Positions 5,211-5,383 of a DNA stretch of 5,383 nt are shown here, piece by piece. The notes under the pieces are model-generated. The model was not told the DNA's origin. It saw nothing but the letters and a program-made list of their open reading frames with translations, and did no database searches. Made by a program: the position numbers and the translations under genes. Source of the stretch: Deltaproteobacteria bacterium (lineage in GTDB: Bacteria; Desulfobacterota; UBA8473); contig JAUXHQ010000157.1 of the NCBI GenBank assembly GCA_030621455.1, positions 1 to 5,383 on the forward strand, written 5' to 3'. How positions within the stretch are numbered: position 1 is the first letter of the stretch; each line of letters begins with the position of its first letter.

Positions 5211-5225
5211 GAATTTCCGAAATTC
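5211..5225. promoter_or_regulatory. 15-bp palindrome upstream of the TauE/SafE-like gene
   Basis: GAATTTC-C-GAAATTC is a perfect inverted repeat with a one-base centre. It lies 44 bp upstream of the start at 5166, a sensible place for an operator. It overlaps the outer arm of the adjacent hairpin repeat, so it could equally be part of that repeat. No convincing -35/-10 pair was identified. Confidence 0.35.
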
Positions 5226-5285
5226 AGTGATCTTGTTCCCACGCTGAAGCGTGGGAATGAGGGACGAGGGAACAACTGAAATTCG
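5218..5285. repeat. Nested palindromic repeat centred on TTCCCACGCT/AGCGTGGGAA
   Basis: The core TTCCCACGCT (5236-5245) and AGCGTGGGAA (5248-5257) forms a tight hairpin, in practice 9 bp with a TGAA loop. Outside it, TGTTCCC (5234-5240) pairs with GGGAACA (5268-5274), and CGAAATTCAGT (5218-5228) matches the inverse of 5275-5285 with one mismatch. The core resembles the widespread GTTCCCACGC-type intergenic palindromes; its minus-strand translation gives SSLIPTLQRGN, a familiar spurious-ORF string. It occupies the space upstream of the TauE/SafE-like gene and could interfere with or buffer transcription there. Confidence 0.55.
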
Positions 5286-5363
5286 AGAACTCAAGAAATT
5301 ACATTCCAACAAACAATTCGCATATATCACAGCGCATGGAACCATCCCGGGAAGAAAGAGTAA

Positions 5364-5383
5364 ATGAATATAAAAAAAGAGAT
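5364..5383 (+). CDS. Possible start of a further gene, cut by the window edge
   Basis: An ATG at 5364 opens a frame reading MNIKKE before the window ends. The upstream GAAGAAAGAG (5351-5360) is a weak purine-rich ribosome binding site. Only six codons are visible, so the product cannot be named and the start may be false. If real, it is divergent from the TauE/SafE-like gene, and 5286-5363 would hold its promoter. Confidence 0.25.

Noticed and set aside
5163..5345. Minus-strand 60-codon frame with SSLIPTLQRGN
   Set aside because: This string comes from the TTCCCACGC hairpin repeat and is typical of spurious ORFs over that repeat class.

Overview
The window looks like a piece of a bacterial chromosome with moderate GC, most likely from an anaerobic Desulfobacterota ('deltaproteobacterial') lineage or a similar environmental group. 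This is inferred from three things: tandem phenylacetate-CoA-ligase-like genes next to an acyl-CoA synthetase, strong AGGAGG-type ribosome binding sites, and intergenic repeats that translate to the junk-peptide signatures 'EHRTSN' and 'SSLIPTLQRGN', which I associate with such genomes. No marker gene fixes the taxonomy.

Left part (1-3076, + strand): an apparent operon of adenylate-forming enzymes. It opens with the last 46 codons of a PaaK-like gene. A complete paralog (195-1520) follows after 51 bp; the two C-termini are identical at 36 of 46 positions. After another 44 bp comes a 503-residue class I acyl-CoA synthetase (1565-3076). All three probably activate carboxylic acids (aromatic, aryl-alkyl or fatty) to CoA thioesters or acyl-adenylates; the substrate cannot be read from the sequence. 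The synthetase is unusual: its ATP-loop motif A3 is altered and the A10 lysine position is serine.

Middle part (3077-4291): two blocks of non-coding, repeat-rich DNA around one lipoprotein gene. The first block holds a 114-bp element with perfect 15-bp terminal inverted repeats (MITE-like) and, 3 bp further on, a 178-bp palindromic repeat with 28-nt arms. The lipoprotein (3425-4069, +) has a clear lipobox and a likely LEA14/WHy-type beta-sandwich. The second block (4070-4291) carries a degenerate copy of one end of the 114-bp element and a perfect 12-bp-stem hairpin, between two convergent genes.

Right part (4292-5383): two minus-strand genes, probably co-transcribed. They are a half-length TauE/SafE-type membrane protein (5166-4807) followed by a YbhB/YbcL-type PEBP (Raf kinase inhibitor-like) protein (4744-4292). 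Upstream of them lie a 15-bp palindrome and a nested hairpin repeat. A possible start of a further + strand gene lies at the right edge (5364). I see no tRNA, rRNA, CRISPR array or intact transposase. No wholly new system can be demonstrated here; the strongest leads are the altered acyl-CoA synthetase beside paired PaaK paralogs, and the 114-bp inverted-repeat element with its partial second copy.
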